Positions 21,141-31,796 of a stretch of DNA of 64,000 bases are shown here, piece after piece (position 1 is the first letter of the stretch; the number at the start of each line of letters is the position of its first letter). The stretch is from Epiperipatus broadwayi (lineage: Eukaryota > Onychophora > Udeonychophora > Euonychophora > Peripatidae). The stretch is from assembly GCA_028023455.1 (NCBI GenBank), contig JAQFVV010006208.1, positions 8,230,963-8,294,962 of the forward strand. Direction: 5' to 3'. Below the pieces are notes generated by a model, which was not told where the DNA came from, ran no database searches, and saw only the letters and a list, made by a program, of their open reading frames with translations. The position numbers were made by a program, and so were the translations under genes.

Positions 21141-22558
21141 ATATTTATGCAGCTAAAATAAAAGCACTGATGTGTAGTTTTAGTGATATTATGCTACAAA
21201 TTGTCATCGATTAGTATTCAGAAAAAACTTAATGAGTATTTTTTTTACGACAAGGCCTACCCAACATCACTACGCCTTATGATGTATACATACTACAATT
21301 AATATATATTTTGACATTTCTTTAAATTTGTCATAAAATCAATAGTAAAGGATATGTAATTTTGAAGGGGGGGGGGGAATTATAAAGTATACTTTCAATT
21401 TATTTTATATCTAGTAAAAATATATATTAAACAAGAAACACGTGTTGCTCAAAAGTTGAATACATATTTTTTAAAAAATATATAGAAATTTATTTTTGAA
21501 ACCAAATTCTTTTAAAACCAAAACATAATTTCCTTTAGTTCTGACATGTAAAATTGAAAGTGTTTGCAGTTAACTGAAAGGATGCACTTTGATTTTTCTT
21601 CTAAAAGAAAAGCAAGCGGTACAAAATTTTAATATTCACTCTGTACATTCTTGTGCTTTATGGTTATTCATGTAGTAAATAAACATGAATGGGTTACCCA
21701 AAAACATGCATGATACAATATAATGAATCTATTGACTTTTTTAATATCAAAAAAACACCAAGACCTTTCTTTTCAGTAACTTGATAGTTCTTAATTGAAA
21801 TATCAGTTAAATTTTGTTGAAGGTGGGATAATTGGGTCGGTGTGTGCGCGATTGAACTAATTGTGTGTGTGTGCGTAAGTTTTGGTCCTTATTCCGAAGA
21901 GGCTGATAGGTCACCAGCCAGTAGCAGTGTTAAGAGTCTTCTGATTGCAGATGAAGGATGCCATTCAATGATGATCTTTCATTTAGGTACTTATATCTGC
22001 AGACCACTTTCAAGTCAAGGAAGATTACACGAATTGGAAGAATTCTCCAACATTAAATGGGACATTGTTGGATATTATGAAGTTAAGTAGAAAAGATGAA
22101 AAAATAATTAATTTAAAGAGTGGATGCGTACTTTACTACAAAGGTACAAATATTGAAAGGATAAGTGGAAAGATATAAATAAAAAGTGGAAGAATCAATG
22201 TGGAGATTGATGACATTTCAGAAAGAGTGGCAAGATTGGTCACCTAATTTAACGGAGGATCTCAAATGCTGATAATTCAGACGTAAGCCCCCAAAACGTC
22301 CTCATTGTGATGAAGATGTAGAGGAATTTTATATGGATGTACAAAATGCTTTTGATCAGACCAAATAACATTTTAAACTTGGATGAATTGAATGCCAGAA
22401 TTGGTAAAAGACCATATTGTGGATAATTTTGATTATGGTGATAGAAATAAAAAGGGAGGACACAAATTTGAAGTTTCAGAAAAATATACATATATTATGA
22501 AATCTTTCTTTGAGAAAAAAGCTAAATAGAAATAGAAATATTCAAATAAAGATATAGT

Positions 22559-22924
22559 ATAGGGGATTTGAACTCAGATTTTCAAGCACCCTTCAACTAT
22601 CCACACTATCTCATACAACTGATACACAAGTCCACACACATGTAGGAAAGATAACTAATCACCAATATATGTATTTCGCACTAAACCAGCCCTCATCAGT
22701 TGGTCCAGATTATCATCTCCCACATATATATATAATCAGTGCCCAGTTTATATTAAGATAGCAAATCTTCATACTTTAATGGACAGGTTTCAATCCACTT
22801 CAACCTCCAACTTTTCAGCCAACCATATCATTGAAAATCTGATGATGAAAACTCCAAATCCCATGCTGATGCTAATATTGTTAAGCTCCCAGGTTTGTGA
22901 AGAGTGCCTGGTTTTCAAATATTT
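22559..22924 (-). mobile_element. HH3 element inserted in RTE
   Basis: Sequence GGGGATTTGAACTCAGATTTTC marks one end and GATGCTAATATTGTTAAGC the other. The insertion separates endonuclease sequence, and AAATAAAGATATAG is repeated exactly at 22545 and 22925 as a 14-bp target duplication. Confidence 0.8.
22650..22718 (-). ncRNA. Type I hammerhead ribozyme, HH3
   Basis: Stem I uses CCAA/TTGG and, beyond an internal loop, GATAAT with ATTAGT. The core is CTGATGA, with stem II on GGCT/AGTG (weakened), then GAAA and TACATA followed by TA. The core is intact. Confidence 0.65.
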
Positions 22925-23250
22925 AAATAAAGATATAGCAGAATTGGATTATAATTTGACTAACAGAAATCATAATATTCATCATTGATTAATGAGATAA
23001 AGATATATGTTAATACATAGTTAGAGAGATAACAATTATTAAGAAAAACAGAATTAACAGATGCTATTTTTAATCTTCAGAAACACTCCAGTAAATTGAA
23101 ATCAGAACCTGTAAATCATATTACAATATTAACAGATTTTGAATGAAGATAGCTCCAGATTTAAATGAAACCAATAAGAGATAAGTGATAAACTATTAAG
23201 AATGCAACAATGATAGCTAGCACCAAAAGGAACAATTGACCAATAAAAAA

Positions 23251-24003
23251 TTTAAATTGCACTTTATGCTAAAAAGTGAAGCTTAGTATTATTAGAAAAG
23301 AATTATAAGGTCTCCATATTCATAGCCTATTTTGGGAGTGTCGGCTTACATTGAAATTTTAAGTGAAGCTTAGCAGTAATTTATGCAAAATTTATTCAAA
23401 AGTTTTCTTTCATATAAACCATTTTCTGGAGATTGCAAAGCACGATTCTTTTCAGTTTATTACATAGTTGTCATTTGCAATAAAGCATTCCTCCTTTATC
23501 TTCCATTTCATATCATTACGTTCAGTGCACAGTGACCTTGCCATAGTGGGTTCATAGTTGTCATTTGCAATAAAGCATTCCTCCTTTATCTTCCGTTTCA
23601 TATCATTACGTTCAGTGCACAGTGACCTTGCCATAGTGGGTTCAATGGCAAGGTCACTGTGCACTGAACGTAATGATATGAAATGGAAGATAAAGGAGGA
23701 ATGCTTTATTGCAAATGACAACTATGTAATAAAACTGAAAAGAATCGTGCTTTGCAATCTCCAAAAAATGATCCTTATGAAAGAAAACTTTAAATAAATT
23801 TTACATAAATTAATGCTAAGCTTTGCTTAAAATCTCAATGTAAGCCGACACTCCCAAGATAGGCTATGAATATGGAGACCTAAGTGCTCCGAAAGCGCTA
23901 AGCCTTATAATTCTTTTCTAATAATACTAAGCTTCACTTTTTTGCATAAAGCCCAATTTAAAACTTATCACTCAAATGTGAAGTGAAAACAATGATTTTA
24001 TTT
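23251..24003. mobile_element. Foldback element of ~750 bp, asymmetric arms
   Basis: A long hairpin: the left arm from TTTAAATTGCACTTTATGC is mirrored by GCATAAAGCCCAATTTAAA at the right. The arms share AAGTGAAGCTTAGTATTATT, GAGTGTCGGCTTACATTG and AACGTAATGATATGAAATGG. The left arm contains a 90-bp block twice in tandem (23463 and 23553); the right arm has it once. CAATAAAA-type sequence flanks both sides (23241 and 24004). ORFs on both strands through the arms are mirror images and not genes. A transcript would form very long double-stranded RNA. Confidence 0.8.
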
Positions 24004-24101
24004 CAATAAAATTTTTATTGATACAAGAGAATATCTGAAGAAAATAAGGAATATGAAAAATGTAAAAACGAACCATTAAAAAGAATTGAACTAGTAACTA
24101 G

Positions 24102-24395
24102 TTGTATTTATGTATTGGATTATTTCATTCATCTAATATAAGAATTGAATGTCTTTAGAAAAATTTAACTTTATTTAAATATTTCAAATACATTCAACTG
24201 TTAGTAATAGCACACAGGTTAGTATATGCGCAACGTTTCAAGGGGTATTATTTTCCCTCATTTCAGGTGTTGCTGGCCTGACCAGTGACAGTAACTAGCA
24301 TGGGAATCAAGCCTGATCTTTTAGATTTTTGAAGATTGAATTTTAACATACGCTCTAACCAACCATCATCACAAACCTTCAGGAAAACACAACCG
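24102..24395 (-). mobile_element. SD SINE inserted in RTE
   Basis: On the minus strand the head reads TGGTTGGTTAGAGCGTATG (A box) and AGGCTTGATTCCC (B box), then the SD body CACTGGTCAGGCCAGC and the 3' end with TAAATAAAGTT. Flanks AGTAACTAG (24093) and AATAACTAG (24396) are a 9-bp target duplication. Confidence 0.8.
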
Positions 24396-24473
24396 AATAA
24401 CTAGGTTTGTAAAATGATATGAAAAAGTGTTAATAATGAAAATAAATGTAATTGTAAATTGGTAAGAAAAGCT

Positions 24474-24520
24474 GTCCTCACTGAGGTGAGCCATAAGCTT
24501 GAAACCAGTCAAAAAAAAAA
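24474..24520 (+). mobile_element. Minimal HH2c insertion: ribozyme piece plus oligo(A)
   Basis: Only about 46 bp long, sitting inside RTE sequence that is continuous in the 53.4-kb copy. It consists of GTCCTCACTGAGGTGAGCC, then ATAAGCTTGAAACCAGTC, then ten A. The last non-A base lies exactly at the position aligned with hammerhead position 17, the cleavage site. Confidence 0.7.
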
Positions 24521-24892
24521 GAGAATGGAAGTCTCAAAAATATAAAACAATATTTTGGTATTAGTAAGAAAGTTATTTTTGCAATAAAAATAGAAAATGG
24601 AACTATTATTAAAAAGAGAGATGACATGGTAAAATGTGTCAAAGAGTTCTATAAAAAAAATATATAGTAATAAAAACAGGAAAACTAAGTTTTCCCTGTA
24701 GTTGTTTCATCTTCTAAATTCCTCAGCATTTAAAATGAAGAAGTAAGACATGCAATTAAATTTACAACAAGAGAAAAGTCACAGAATAAAATTAATTATA
24801 ATCAATATCTTCAAAAAAGCAGCAAAGACATAGAAAAATTGTTGGCAAAGTTGTATACTAAATATCTAAACAATAAAGATGTACCAGATTAT

Positions 24893-24919
24893 TGGAACAA
24901 CAACAACAACAACAACAAC

Positions 24920-24954
<35 letters not shown>

Positions 24955-24968
24955 TGATGATGATGATA
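24893..24968 (+). repeat. Compound trinucleotide microsatellite
   Basis: (ACA)n runs into (ATA)n and then (ATG)n within RTE coding sequence, where the other RTE copy has only ATTAATATTAATATT. It is a local expansion of a short A/T trinucleotide tract. Confidence 0.9.
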
Positions 24969-25502
24969 TTTAAGACTGATGATAAAGAAAACTACAGATC
25001 CATCAGCCTTTTGTCAGTTCTATCCAAAATGTTTATCGAGATAATTACAACTTGTTTATAGTGAACATTGGATTTTAATCAACCAAAAGAACAAACTGAA
25101 TTAAATTAAATATGATTTTGGCACAGTGTATCACATCCAAGTATTAAGAGAAGTTACAGAAAAGACCACTGAACTTGAATTGCCATTATGCTTTGAATTT
25201 ATAGATTATGAAAAGGCATTTGATGATATAAACATTTCTACAATGTTTTAAACATTGGATCATCAAAATAAAGTCCTAGGATATTGTCATATTTTGATGA
25301 ATATTTATCAAAATGCAACAGCAATGATTAGATTACGTAATGATACTAGGAACATTAACATAGAGAAAAGGGTATGTCAGGACGGTTCCATATCTCCAAA
25401 ACATTTTACAGCAGTTTTTCAAGAAGTATTTTGTGGATTAAAATGGGAAGCTAAGGAAGTAAAAGTAAATAGAGATTGTTTACATCATCTAGATTTTGTT
25501 TT

Positions 25503-25853
25503 TGCAAATAATGCTTCGGAGCTTCAAGAAATGTTGCAAGAGTTATCAGATGGAAGCAAGCAAGTAGGACTGAAGATAAGTCCTAAAAAGACTAAAGTAA
25601 TATTGCAGACATCGCAAATGTTGTTGCAAATAATACTTAAGAGCGTCAGGAAATGTTGCAAGAGTTATCAGATGGAAGTAGCAAGTAGAACTGAAGATAA
25701 GTCCTAAAAAGACTAAAGTAATACAGACATCGCAAATGTTGTTGCAAATAATGCTTAAGAGCTTCAGAAAATATTGTAAGAGTTAGATGAAAATAATAAG
25801 GTAGGACTAAAGATAAGTGCTAAAAAAACAAAAGTAATAATGTTCAATCGATT
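25503..25853 (+). repeat. Three tandem copies of an RTE RT segment (~120 bp)
   Basis: Units begin TTGCAAATAAT at about 25503, 25625 and 25743. Each encodes the FANNASELQEMLQ to SPKKTKV region. The third unit is more diverged and continues into normal RTE sequence, so the array grew by duplication inside the element. Confidence 0.8.
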
Positions 25854-26182
25854 TTCTAAGAAGAAAATACAAATTAATAATCATAAATTAGACGTTAACA
25901 ATTACAAATATATTGTTCAAATCAAAACATGATGGATGAAATTAATCATAGAAATAAACTTGGAACGATTGTTTTCAGTAGAAATAATTTAATACTAAAG
26001 GAAAATATGCTTATGTGTTTGAAAAGGAAGATTTCTAATAAATATGTCTTACCAATTTTTACCTTCGAATCTGAGACTTGGACATTTAACAAAAGAACAA
26101 TTCAGAGACTTAAGATCATTCAATTAAATGTGGAAAGATGTATATTAAGAATAGTAAATAAAGATCAACAATGAAATACATA

Positions 26183-26249
26183 CATTCAACAGGCAAAACT
26201 CTCCATACAGTATTGCAAGCACAAGAAATGGTGATCATGTGATGTTTAT
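26183..26249. mobile_element. HH1 mini-copy inserted in RTE 3' part
   Basis: Only the two ends of HH1 are present: CAAAACTCTCCATACAGTA, then GCAAGCACAAG, then TGGTGATCATGTGATG. TGAAATACATA at 26172 and TGAAATACGTA at 26250 form an 11-bp target duplication with one mismatch. Confidence 0.8.
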
Positions 26250-26639
26250 TGAAATACGTAGATGAGAAAACAAACAGGTGCTTCTGACATCATTGAAAGA
26301 ATCAAGACACTGAAGAGTTGGGCTGGAAATATTACTAGAAGAGATGTCAGAAATTTTTAACTGGATCCCAAGTGATTGTAAAAGACCCACAAAGAGATCA
26401 CATGAGAGGTTGTTATAGAAATAAATAACTGTGTGTTTTAGAGAAAAGAGGCTAGGGATAAAAGAAACTGGATTACATTTAGAGAGACCTTTCTTCAATG
26501 GATTAATAATGATTGAAAATTGATGATGATATATAAAAAAAAGAAAAATGTCGCATAATAATGATAATAATTATTTTAAAATGACTATAGTAACCCAAAC
26601 CACTGAAAATAGATCAAAGATTGTTTTAGTTAAAGAGTA

Positions 26640-26935
26640 AAAATATTTAAACAGTAGCAAATTCTCCAAACTGCAGTGACATCCAGTGGAAGGTAATCAA
26701 TGGATGCAAAAAGGTTTGTGCACAAAATCCCTATCTAGTACCTACTCATCCAATATCCCCAAACTAGTTAGGGATTTTATGCACAAACCTTCTTGCATCC
26801 AATGATTACTATGGCTTGCACTAGATGTCACTACAGTGTGGAGAATTTGCTACTGTTTTAACAGCTTGGGTAAAACATTGGAAATGGAGGTCATGTGATG
26901 TTTAGTGGTTTAACAAAAATATTTCTAAATGCATT
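26640..26935. mobile_element. HH1 element, no ribozyme
   Basis: Inverted arms AACAGTAGCAAATTCTCC and GGAGAATTTGCTACTGTT enclose mirrored ATCAATGGATGC and ATGATTACT boxes. The centre keeps AATATCCCCAAACTAGTT only, so the hammerhead core was deleted. Confidence 0.7.
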
Positions 26936-27234
26936 TTAATAATCTAAAAAACTCCTTAGGTTTATAGAATGATTCTATTAAACTTAAGTGTTAGAATAAA
27001 CTAAATGATAAAAAACTACCAAGATTAAATGTTTTCATTTGGTCAAAACATCCTATCCACTGGTTATTTTTGTGAGAGAACTTAACATCCAAATGCCATA
27101 CACACATATAAATCATTTCATGAACAAAGTGTGTTTTAAGGATTTGCATTAGTACCTATAATTTTTCCCCTGAAGATTTAAAAAGTTGTATCATAATACG
27201 TTGAAGATATTTTGATAATCAATTAATACACAGT

Positions 27235-27590
27235 ACAGGCTTACACACACCTGCACATATATAATGTAATATATAAGGGATTCAAACTCAGACTTTCACA
27301 TGACCCTCAGCTCTTCATGCCATCTCGTATTGCTGACCCACCTGATCATACACATGTTGAAAAGATAAATAATCATCAATATATGTATTTCATGCTAAAC
27401 CAGCAATCATCAGTTGGTCCAAATTACTATCCCCCCACATAGATACAATCAGTGCTCAGCTTTACATTAAGATAGCTAATCTTCATACTTTAATGGACAG
27501 GCTTCAAACTACTCCAACCCACAACTTTTCAGTCATCTATTTCATTGAAAATCTGATGATGGAACGTTCAAAGCCCCTTTTGCTAAATCT
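27235..27590 (-). mobile_element. HH3 element, minus orientation
   Basis: From TATATAAGGGATTCAAACTC to GAAAATCTGATGATGG. The order of blocks is the reverse complement of the copies at 28.0 and 38.4 kb. Contains one ribozyme. Confidence 0.7.
27364..27428 (-). ncRNA. Type I hammerhead ribozyme, HH3
   Basis: Minus strand: CTGATGA, stem II TGCT/AGCA around GGTTT, GAAA, palindrome-derived TACATA then TA. Stem I CCAA against TTGA has one mismatch. Confidence 0.6.
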
Positions 27591-27599
27591 TTACATCTT

Positions 27600-27990
27600 T
27601 TTCTTTTTTACTTTGCATTAACTCTCACAAAGATCAAACATATAATTTAATAACAGATTGAAGATGAAAGTATTGTTTTATTATTATTATGCACCTAATA
27701 CAAACACTGTATTTCAAATTACTCATATATTAATAATTTAACTTTTATGAACTACAAATTTCTACTTTCCAAATAAATATTGTTTTTAGTAATTAAATTC
27801 CATAGTGGAATCTATTAGTCTAGCTTTTATAATCATATTTTAAGTAAAATGTCAATTCTCATTATTCTAGAGGCAATATTTTAGGCAAATAACTTAACTT
27901 TAGAAAGGTAATTATTCAATTCTGTCTGAAGATGAGATAACTGGGCAACAGAATACTAAGTGCAAAAAAAACCCCACTCATTCGTGGTAG
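27600..27990. other. AT-rich spacer, no gene seen
   Basis: No ORF, RNA gene or repeat-family member I can support. Confidence 0.35.
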
Positions 27991-27994
27991 TTTG

Positions 27995-28640
27995 GCTATC
28001 TTAATATATATATGAGTACTTATTGCATATATGTGTAGTGATGATAATCTAGACCAATTGATGATTGCTGGTTTAGCAGGAAATACGTATATTGGTGATT
28101 ATTTCTCTTTTCGACATATATGTGTTCAAGGGTATCAGTGTTATGAGATAGGGTGGTGGGTCATGTGAAAGTCTGTGCTCGTATACCCTATATATTACAT
28201 GTATTGATACAGACAAGCCTGTATTTCAGTTATTACATAGTAGAGATGTCTGCCCATACCTCGTATATGTATTAAATGGATTATGTCCTGTACATGAGAA
28301 GTCAGATTGACCCTAGGTCAACATGGGTGTGACCAGAATCTCAGCTTCAGGGTGGCCTTTGAGCATTCCATCACCATGGATGGTTGAAAAGTTGGAGTGT
28401 GGTGTGGATTGAAGCCTGTCCATTAAAGTATGAGGAGATTGGCTATCTTAATATATACCTGAGCACTTATTGCATATATGTGTAGAGATAATAATCTGGA
28501 CTTATTGATGATTGCCGTTTATTGATGATTATTTATCTTTCCGACATATGCGTGTTCAAGTGTATCAGTGTGATGAGATAGAGTGGAGAGTGGTGGGTCA
28601 TGTGAAAGTCTGTGCTCATATACCCTATATATTATTTCCT
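27995..28640 (+). mobile_element. HH3 element, monomer-plus (LTR-like) structure
   Basis: The ribozyme block and its downstream part (ATGAGATAGGGTGG, TCATGTGAAAGTCTGTGCTC, TATACCCTATATATTA) occur twice, about 455 bp apart, around one body (CAGATTGACCC, TTTGAGCATTCCATCA, GAAGCCTGTCCATTAAAG). A direct terminal repetition of this kind is what reverse transcription of a circular or multimeric RNA would leave. Both ribozyme copies are damaged. Confidence 0.65.
28040..28107 (+). ncRNA. Hammerhead HH3, core mutated
   Basis: CCAA/TTGG and ATAAT/ATTAT stem I, GAAA and the exact TACGTA stem III are kept, but CTGATGA reads TTGATGA (C3 lost). The second copy near 28.5 kb has lost stem II, GAAA and stem III by deletion. 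Confidence 0.55.
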
Positions 28641-29136
28641 ACAACAATTTATTTTAGCATCTTAATATTTAGTTACATCATAATGATTTTTACACCATTA
28701 ATTTGCATAATTATGACATTTATGCTTTTTGTTTTTTGTAAAATATTCTCACATTTGCATATTTTAAACAGGATTAAGTAAGGGTGACCTTCATTCTAGG
28801 ACCAATTATATAACAAATTATAAATCACTGCTGACTTAATAATTATGTAAATTGGCTTTCATATTCAAATGTTTTATTTAAGTGACCTTTTGCAAGAAAG
28901 GCACAAAATTAATAATATATAGCTTCTATAAAAAAAAATGTCAAGCAAAGATGTAAAGTTAGAAAGCATGTTAAAGTATCTATATTTCATGATGCTAAAA
29001 AAAGGCAATAATTTTATTATTGATAATAGCTTTCCAATATTCCCATTTCTTAAAATAATATTTCTCTATTATAAGATAATTAATTATAAATTTTATTAAG
29101 GAACTCCAGTTATATGTATATGAGTCAGAATATTAA
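28640..29136. other. AT-rich spacer, no gene seen
   Basis: Low-complexity sequence between an HH3 element and an RTE 3' end. No supportable feature. Confidence 0.35.
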
Positions 29137-29825
29137 AATTACATTTCATCATCATCATCAATCATTATCAATCCACTGCAGGATGAAGATCTCTCCAAGT
29201 TCAATCCATCTTCTCTGATCTTTAGTTTCTCTTCTCCATATCACCCCTGCACACTTTCTTATTTCATCCATCCATCTCACATGTGGTCTCTTTCTGGGTC
29301 TTTTACAATCTCTTGGAATCCAGTTTAAGATTTAAATTGTTCATCTATTATCATCTCTTCTAGAAATACATCCAGCCCAACTCTACTTCAGTCTTTTAAT
29401 TTTTTCAATGAGGTCAGTAACACCTATTTGTTCTCCTACCAATATATTGCGTTTTTGATCTCTTCTTGTTACTCTCAACATGCATCTCTCCATACTTTTT
29501 TGAATGATCTGAAGTCTCTGTATTGCTCTTCTATTAAGTGTCCAAGTCTCAGATCCATAAGTAAGAATGGATAAAACACATTTATTAAAAGCCTTCCTTT
29601 TCAAACACATAGCATATTTCCTTTTAGTATCAAGTTATTTCTACCAAAAGCACTCCAAACAAGTTTAATTCTATGATTAATTTCATCCATTATGTTTCCA
29701 TCTGTATTGATAATCTGACCAAGGCATTTGTAGCTGTTGACTTCTTCTAACTCATCATAATCAATCTTTATTTTCATATTTTGAGAAAATTCATTAAACA
29801 TTACTTTAGTCATTTTAACATTTAA
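29137..29825 (-). pseudogene. RTE 3' fragment (5'-truncated)
   Basis: Minus strand: a thumb segment (ELEEVNSYKCLGQIINTDGN, RIKLVWSAFGRNNLILKGN), LTYGSETWTLNRRAIQRL, RRDQKRN and DLIEKIKRLK, then a Trp/Gly-rich end and a (TGA)n tail that on this strand is ATCATCATCATCA. A frameshift lies near 29.6 kb. It matches the C-terminus of the two long RTE copies. Confidence 0.85.
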
Positions 29826-30139
29826 ATGTCATTTACGGAGCACTTTATGAAATAAGATATTACCTAATATTTTTTCACAGTGAACTCGATTAGAGAATAC
29901 TTTAAAAACCCTATTTCACATAATAAAACCCTTATATCATTAAGCTCCACCTTACGAAAGCAATATTAAGCAAAAAGTTGGTTGAAGCTAGAGATGGGTC
30001 AAAATAAAAAAATTAGATAGATTGAATTTAACTGATAAAATAATAGACAGCTGAACTCAAAATAGTGACAGAAAAAAAAAAACTGCATAAAAAGATTTAA
30101 GAAATTTACCATCAAACCATATATTTGTATTGATAAGTT

Positions 30140-30705
30140 ACTATCAAGTGTATCAGCGATGAGATAGTATGGATAGTTCAGGGTCATGTGAAAGTCTGAG
30201 TTCACACCCCTATATATATATAAGTGCAGGTATGAAAAAGCCTGTACTGCAGAGAAAAAAAAATCATAATTCAAAATATAGTGCTGTAATGTCTGCTTAT
30301 CCCTCGTATATTTATGATGGATTATGTCCTGTATATGAGGGTCAGAGTGACTTGTGGTCAACATGGATAGGATGAGAATGTCGGCACTAAGGTGGGTATT
30401 GAGTGTTCCATCATCAGATTTTCAATGAAAATGGACTGCTAATGAGTTGTGAGACGGAGTGGTTTGAAGGCTGTCTATTAAAGTATGAAGATTGGCTATC
30501 TTAATATAAGCTGACCGTTGATTGTATATATGTGTGGAGATGATAATCTGGATCAACTGATGAGTGCTGGTTTAGCACGAAATACGAATATTGGTGATTA
30601 TTTATCTTTTAGACATGTATGTGATCAAGTGTATCAGCGGTTGAGATAGCATTGATGGTTGAGGGTCGAGTGAAAGTCTGATTTCAGACCCCCTATATAT
30701 TACAA
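30140..30705 (+). mobile_element. HH3 element, monomer-plus structure
   Basis: CAAGTGTATCAGCG occurs at about 30145 and 30626, so a terminal segment of about 80 bp is repeated around a single body. Blocks include GAAAGTCTGAGTTCACACCC, TTGAGTGTTCCATCATCAG and TAAAGTATGAAGATTGGC. Only one full ribozyme is present, near the right end. Confidence 0.7.
30540..30606 (+). ncRNA. Type I hammerhead ribozyme, HH3, best copy
   Basis: Stem I: GATAAT with ATTATT, and CAA with TTG next to the core (T-G neighbour). Core CTGATGA, perfect 5-bp stem II GTGCT / AGCAC with loop GGTTT, and GAAA. Stem III region TACGAA (family TACGTA), then TA as the cleavage end. Confidence 0.75.
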
Positions 30706-30709
30706 TGAA

Positions 30710-31796
30710 ATTAGTACAACACACAAAACTTTCTAGTAATCAATGGGAGTGTTTTATGAATAATCATTAATCGAAAAAGTAGTCAGACAAATGTTAATAA
30801 AAATTAATAGTCTCACCCCAAATATTCTTAAATTTTAGCTACTACCAGGAGGTACATATAAAATAGAGGGTTAATTTTACACGAGTAAAGTTTTTTTAAT
30901 AAATCAAACTTTTATTAAGTAAGTCTGATCCAATAAACGTTTCTTTAATCTTCAATTCTCTCAAATAAACATTGATATCATAATAAATCTTTTAAAGTAT
31001 TGTATTAACATTTTTTTAAATCGAGTTTCTATTTTTGACTCAATCATAACTTATTAGTGTCCAACATAAAAGATAGCAAAGGTTTACGTCCTAGATATAA
31101 TAAATTTAATTACAAAGACCAGTTAACAAGCATAAACTTATTTATTATTGCGGTGGGAGGGGAAAAGAAATAAAAATAGAAGTTTTGATAAATATGAGTG
31201 TTAGATTTATTTTTATCAAATTTTAACAGACATTTTTAATGACTATTATTAAAATAATAAATTGGGTACAAGAAGTCTGTGGTTTATATGCATAGTCTGT
31301 TTGCCGTAGAGATAACGTTATAAAGGAATTTAAATAAAATGGGAATTTTTATATTTTTTAAATCAGAAAATTAAAATAAACACAAGATAAAGTTAAATGG
31401 TTTATTTGCTTGAACAATTATTTTAAATTAAACCCCTTTAACTTCCAACTTTTTTTTCTAAAAATAGACAAGTTCTATTTTAAATTTCTTTTATCAAAAT
31501 TGATGTACGAGCATTATGTCATGTGACAAAATGCAAACCCCTCGCACCGCAGTTCTTTTTCTCTGCGATCCTATCAACTGACACAGCAATTCTTTTTCTC
31601 TGCGATCCTATCAACTGACACAGCTTTTATTTTTCACTCCATATAATAAAATATCTTTTATAATTTGTCTTCCATGTCCAATAATACTTTCTCTTGCTAT
31701 TATTACTTCTTCAATATTCTTTTTTTTAAACTCTGTTCTTTCTAATCACACGATCATCATCCTTTATGCTTACTCAAGCTGTTTTTGAGATGTGAT
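30710..31796. other. Mostly unannotated; 37-bp direct duplication
   Basis: The stretch is AT-rich with no ORF or RNA gene. At 31553-31624 the unit TTCTTTTTCTCTGCGATCC with TATCAACTGACACAG occurs twice in tandem, period 37. Confidence 0.5.

Larger units (their letters stand above)
21545..26530 (+). pseudogene. RTE-type non-LTR retrotransposon, near full length, heavily interrupted
   Basis: The 5' region matches the start of the second RTE at 51.87 kb. Endonuclease fragments begin at about 21970 (GTYICRPLSS, then DIVGYYEVK with the motif Glu kept) and end with ELDYNLTNR at 22935. The RT begins near 24980 (ENYRSISLLS) and continues with FIDYEKAFDD, ATAMIRLRNDTRNIN, a damaged GVRQGD box (RVCQDGSISP), HHLDFVFANN and GLKISPKKTKV. 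The thumb has FESETWTFNKR. In HHLDFVFANN the catalytic ADDIV is missing because of a 15-bp in-frame deletion. The copy is broken by HH3, a foldback, an SD SINE, a minimal HH2, a microsatellite, an internal triplication and HH1. The 3' end is a TGATGATAT repeat. Confidence 0.85.

Noticed and set aside
23452-23797. Overlapping ORFs on both strands at the foldback
   Set aside because: They are mirror translations of the same palindromic arms and not genes.
28512-28781. 89-codon plus-strand ORF
   Set aside because: It starts inside an HH3 element and ends in A/T-rich sequence; no motif.
30160-30215. HH3 end block as a tRNA B box (GAGTTCACACC, GTTCAAACC in other copies)
   Set aside because: The B-box match is short and no A box or tRNA fold accompanies it at the right spacing.
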